Part shown: one piece after another, positions 42,551 to 44,839 of the stretch
Position numbering within the stretch: position 1 is the first letter of the stretch
How the letters are laid out: the number at the start of each line of letters is the position of its first letter
From: Paracoccaceae bacterium
GTDB lineage: Bacteria; Pseudomonadota; Alphaproteobacteria; Rhodobacterales; Rhodobacteraceae
Assembly (NCBI GenBank): GCA_020425125.1
Contig: JAGQRV010000015.1
Location: 41,353 to 86,191 of the forward strand
Length of the DNA: 44,839 nucleotides
Direction: 5' to 3'
The notes under the pieces: model-generated
Databases searched by the model: none
Told to the model about the DNA's origin: nothing
What the model saw: the letters and a program-made list of their open reading frames with translations, nothing else
Position numbers and translations under genes: made by a program

Positions 42551-43165
42551 ATGTTCACAGGCATCGTCAGCGATATCGGCCGCGTGCTGTCGATCACGAA
42601 GACCGGTGACCTGACCGCCCGCATCGGCACCTCCTATGATCTGGGTGGAATTGCCATCGGGGCCTCGATTGCCTGCGACGGCGTCTGCCTGACCGTGACC
42701 GCCAAGGGGACCGAGGCTGACGGGCAGGGGTGGTTCCAAGTCGACATTTCGGCCGAGACACAGTCGAAGACCAATATCGGCATCACTGGCTGGCCGCCCG
42801 GCACCCGGATCAATCTCGAGCGCGCGCTCCGGGTCGGCGACGAGTTGGGCGGGCATATCGTATCGGGTCATGTGGACGGGGTTGCCGAGATCGTCGCGAT
42901 GCGGGACGAGGGCGACTCAACCCGAATGACCTTCCGCGCGCCGGACACGCTGGCGCGCTTCATCGCGCCCAAGGGGTCGGTGGCACTGAACGGAACCTCG
43001 CTGACCGTGAACGACGTTGCGGGAAACGAATTCGGTATCAATGTCATTCCGCACACCAAGCTGGTGACGACCTGGGGGCGCGCGCGGCCGGGCGACCGGG
43101 TCAATCTCGAGATCGACACCCTCGCGCGCTACGTCGCACGGCTGCAGGACTGGGCGGCGGCATGA
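42551..43165 (+). CDS. ribE: Riboflavin synthase, alpha subunit
   Basis: Riboflavin synthase, which dismutates two 6,7-dimethyl-8-ribityllumazine molecules into riboflavin and the pyrimidine precursor, 204 residues. It has two lumazine-binding repeats. The first starts MFTGIVSDIGRV and contains IACDGVCLTVT. The second (from about residue 96) contains GHIVSGHVDGVAEI and VALNGTSLTVNDV, ending with IDTLARYVARL. GAGGGAGA precedes the ATG. The next rib gene in the window is ribB at 44301, with an oppositely oriented ketopantoate-reductase-like gene between, so the rib genes here are not one simple operon. Confidence 0.97.
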   Translation: MFTGIVSDIGRVLSITKTGDLTARIGTSYDLGGIAIGASIACDGVCLTVTAKGTEADGQGWFQVDISAETQSKTNIGITGWPPGTRINLERALRVGDELGGHIVSGHVDGVAEIVAMRDEGDSTRMTFRAPDTLARFIAPKGSVALNGTSLTVNDVAGNEFGINVIPHTKLVTTWGRARPGDRVNLEIDTLARYVARLQDWAAA

Positions 43166-43184
43166 TCCGACCATGAGTGGGCGT

Positions 43185-43199
43185 CGCCGGAAGCCGGCG
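43185..43199. terminator. Small GC hairpin after ribE
   Basis: CGCCGG (43185-43190), AAG loop, CCGGCG (43194-43199), between the convergent stops of ribE (43165) and the ketopantoate-reductase-like gene (43241). No U-run follows. Confidence 0.35.
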
Positions 43200-43240
43200 C
43201 GGAGGCGCGCGGCGGCTGGGGCGAACGCAGTCGTCGCTGG

Positions 43241-44194
43241 TTACACCGCGGCCCGTCTCTGCCGCTGTTTCGGCAAGGTCCGTCCGGCCACCCAGGGCGC
43301 GAGAACCGCCGTCAGATTCCGGTTCGCCGGCGCGTCGAGTCCGGCCTGCCGCGACAGACGATCCACGGCCCCGTTGATCCATGGCGTTTCGAGCGGGCGC
43401 CCGGCGTCGAGATCGATCGCCGTTGAGGCGCGCATGTTCTCCGGGGCCGATTCCACAAAGGCCCAGGTCTGTTCCAGCAGGCCTTCGCGCAACGCCACCT
43501 CGCGGGCCTGCGCGAGGGCCGCGACCTCAGCCATCACTTCACGAAACAGCGCCGCGGTCTCCGGAGTTGCTCGGACATCGCCGATGGTGCAGCGGCCCGC
43601 CGCGGTTACGCCGGAAAGCGCGGCGAGGAACACGAACTTGGTCCAGACTTCCCGCGTGATGTCGTCGGTTTCGGGCGCATCGATCCCCGCTTCGGTCAGG
43701 GCCGTCCGTAACGCGTTCAGCCGGGGACTCGGGCGATTGTCGCGTTCCGCGAAGATGAACCGGGCGAAATCTCCGGTCTGGGCGATCACGCCCGGCTCGC
43801 GGATCGTCGTCGAGATATAGGCGACGCCGTCGGCAACGTGTTTGGGCGGGATCACTTCCATCAGCCGGTCGGCCGCTTCGACGCCGTTCAGGAACGGCAC
43901 GACGACGGTCTCCGGCCCGAGCAGGGGCAGGCAAAGCTCGGCCGCCTGAATCAGCGCCGGCGCCTTGACCGCAAAGATCACGACGTCAACCGGTCCGATC
44001 TCGGACGGATCGTCGGTCATCCGCCACGGCACGATCATTTCCGAGCCGGTTGCGGAATCGAGCCGTAGTCCCCGGCTGCGAATTGCCGCCAACTGGGCCC
44101 CGCGTGCAATACAGGCCACTTCCCGTCCGGTTCGGGCAAGACGGACGGCAAGAAAGCCACCGATCCCTCCGGTCGCCAATGTCGCAATACGCAT
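43241..44194 (-). CDS. 2-dehydropantoate 2-reductase family protein
   Basis: NADPH-dependent reductase of the ketopantoate reductase (ApbA/PanE) family, 317 residues from the ATG at 44194, which has GGGGGGAG upstream. The Rossmann start is IATLATGGIGGFLA (first glycine of the usual GAG replaced by Thr). VDVVIFAVKAPAL holds the catalytic-domain Lys, and LNGVEAADRLMEVIP with the later REVWTKFVFLAALSG gives the second conserved Lys. PanE makes pantoate for coenzyme A, but many paralogues in this family act on other 2-oxo acids, so the symbol panE is not assigned. It is divergent from ribB and has a good promoter at 44223-44251. Confidence 0.88.
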   Translation of the reverse strand: MRIATLATGGIGGFLAVRLARTGREVACIARGAQLAAIRSRGLRLDSATGSEMIVPWRMTDDPSEIGPVDVVIFAVKAPALIQAAELCLPLLGPETVVVPFLNGVEAADRLMEVIPPKHVADGVAYISTTIREPGVIAQTGDFARFIFAERDNRPSPRLNALRTALTEAGIDAPETDDITREVWTKFVFLAALSGVTAAGRCTIGDVRATPETAALFREVMAEVAALAQAREVALREGLLEQTWAFVESAPENMRASTAIDLDAGRPLETPWINGAVDRLSRQAGLDAPANRNLTAVLAPWVAGRTLPKQRQRRAAV

Positions 44195-44222
44195 TGCTCC
44201 CCCCGAATGTCCCCTGACATGA

Positions 44223-44251
44223 ATCTGACGCCTTCCGGCCGCTCTGGTCAA
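44223..44251 (-). promoter_or_regulatory. Promoter of the ketopantoate-reductase-like gene
   Basis: On the minus strand: -35 TTGACC (44251-44246), a 17-base spacer, and -10 TCAGAT (44228-44223). It lies 29 bases upstream of the gene's ATG. The 106 bases between this gene and ribB are too short for an FMN riboswitch and show no such element. Confidence 0.5.
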
Positions 44252-44300
44252 TGGCGCGCGGCTCGTCTACATGTCCGCGTCAAAAGTTCCCGGAGCCCCC

Positions 44301-44839
44301 ATGTCCGATCACGACGCCGACATCCTCGACTATTCCGCCGCCATCTCCACAACCGAGGAGATCATCGAGGATGCGCGCAACGGACGAATGTTCATCCTCG
44401 TGGACCACGAGGATCGCGAGAACGAGGGCGATCTCGTGATCCCGGCGCAGATGGCGACGCCGGAGGCGATCAATTTCATGGCGACCCATGGGCGGGGACT
44501 GATCTGCCTGTCACTGCCCGGACACCGCGTAGATGCGCTCGGGCTGCCGCTGATGGCCTCCGACAATGCCTCCCGCCATGAAACTGCCTTCACCGTCTCG
44601 ATCGAGGCGCGCGAAGGCATCACCACCGGCATTTCGGCTCATGACCGCGCGCGGACCGTTTCGGTGGCGATCGACCCTGGAAAGACCGGCGCCGACATTG
44701 CCACGCCGGGGCATGTCTTCCCGCTCAGGGCGCGCGACGGCGGCGTGCTGGTGCGCGCGGGACATACCGAAGCTGCGGTGGACGTCGCCCGTTTGGCCGG
44801 CCTCAACCCGTCGGGCGTGATCTGCGAGATCATGAAGGA
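44301..44839 (+). CDS. ribB: 3,4-dihydroxy-2-butanone 4-phosphate synthase, N-terminal part (runs off window)
   Basis: DHBP synthase, which converts ribulose 5-phosphate to the four-carbon precursor of riboflavin. 179 residues are visible and the frame is open at the end of the window. Conserved blocks are present: [13 protein letters not shown] (catalytic Glu and Asp cluster), [30 protein letters not shown] and [18 protein letters not shown] lies six bases before the ATG. If the gene continues past about residue 210 it may be a RibBA fusion with a GTP-cyclohydrolase II-like domain, common in this group; that lies outside the window. Confidence 0.95.
   Translation, partial: MSDHDADILDYSAAISTTEEIIEDARNGRMFILVDHEDRENEGDLVIPAQMATPEAINFMATHGRGLICLSLPGHRVDALGLPLMASDNASRHETAFTVSIEAREGITTGISAHDRARTVSVAIDPGKTGADIATPGHVFPLRARDGGVLVRAGHTEAAVDVARLAGLNPSGVICEIMK

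Noticed and set aside
44195-44300. FMN riboswitch before ribB
   Set aside because: The gap is only 106 bases and lacks the conserved RFN blocks and multi-stem layout.

Overview
The window is high-GC DNA, densely packed with genes on both strands. It looks like an alphaproteobacterium of the Rhodobacteraceae/Rhodobacterales type. Support comes from a Shemin-type 5-aminolevulinate synthase (HemA) with its PLP lysine at residue 248, the hemA - RodZ-like - ispG order, a GAF-containing nitrogen-PTS enzyme I (PtsP) next to lysC, a release factor 2 gene without the programmed frameshift, a single-chain porin ending in Phe, and DUF1178, DUF924 and DUF2189 proteins. I saw no phage gene, transposase, CRISPR array, plasmid gene or replication origin. 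The content reads as chromosomal core plus a small accessory glycan locus.

Layout. 1-561 is the 3' end of guaB. 584-6335 is a divergent glycan locus: a GT4 glycosyltransferase and an NAD-sugar epimerase on the minus strand, then a Gfo/Idh oxidoreductase, a GT2-like and a second GT4 glycosyltransferase on the plus strand. 6336-7712 is a structured leader and a DUF475 (TerC-like) membrane protein. 7949-9985 holds two identical tRNA-Asp genes, each with its own promoter, bracketing a PhoD-type phosphatase. 10139-15694 has an M20 peptidase, hemA, a RodZ-like protein and ispG. 15708-17809 is a translationally coupled DsbA-like / BepA-like (M48) pair, divergent from an aminotransferase (17863-19023). 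19139-23857 has PBP1A, prfB and a DUF2189 protein. 24033-25887 is an overlapping M23 peptidase - bactofilin pair. 26140-33863 has Bcp, a large AsmA/YhdP-like protein, queA, an MFS carrier, DUF924 and GNAT proteins. 33883-37986 is lysC-ptsP and a DUF1178 protein. 38075-40340 has a NUDIX hydrolase divergent from an overlapping glutathione peroxidase - deacetylase pair. 40396-42473 has a porin and a DUF1275 protein. 42551-44839 has ribE, a ketopantoate-reductase-like gene and the start of ribB.

The commonest theme is building and maintaining the cell envelope: glycosyltransferases, PBP1A, RodZ-like, bactofilin with M23, BepA-like protease with DsbA, YhdP-like protein and porin. The rest is cofactor and core metabolism (IMP dehydrogenase, ALA synthase, IspG, riboflavin synthesis, aspartate kinase) and translation (prfB, queA, tRNA-Asp). 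No complete new system is obvious. The best leads are the structured leader before the DUF475 gene, the coupled BepA/DsbA operon, the overlapping bactofilin/M23 operon, the GPx-deacetylase overlap, and the tRNA-Asp direct repeats around phoD with a possible Pho box. All functions are inferred from sequence; no database search was run.
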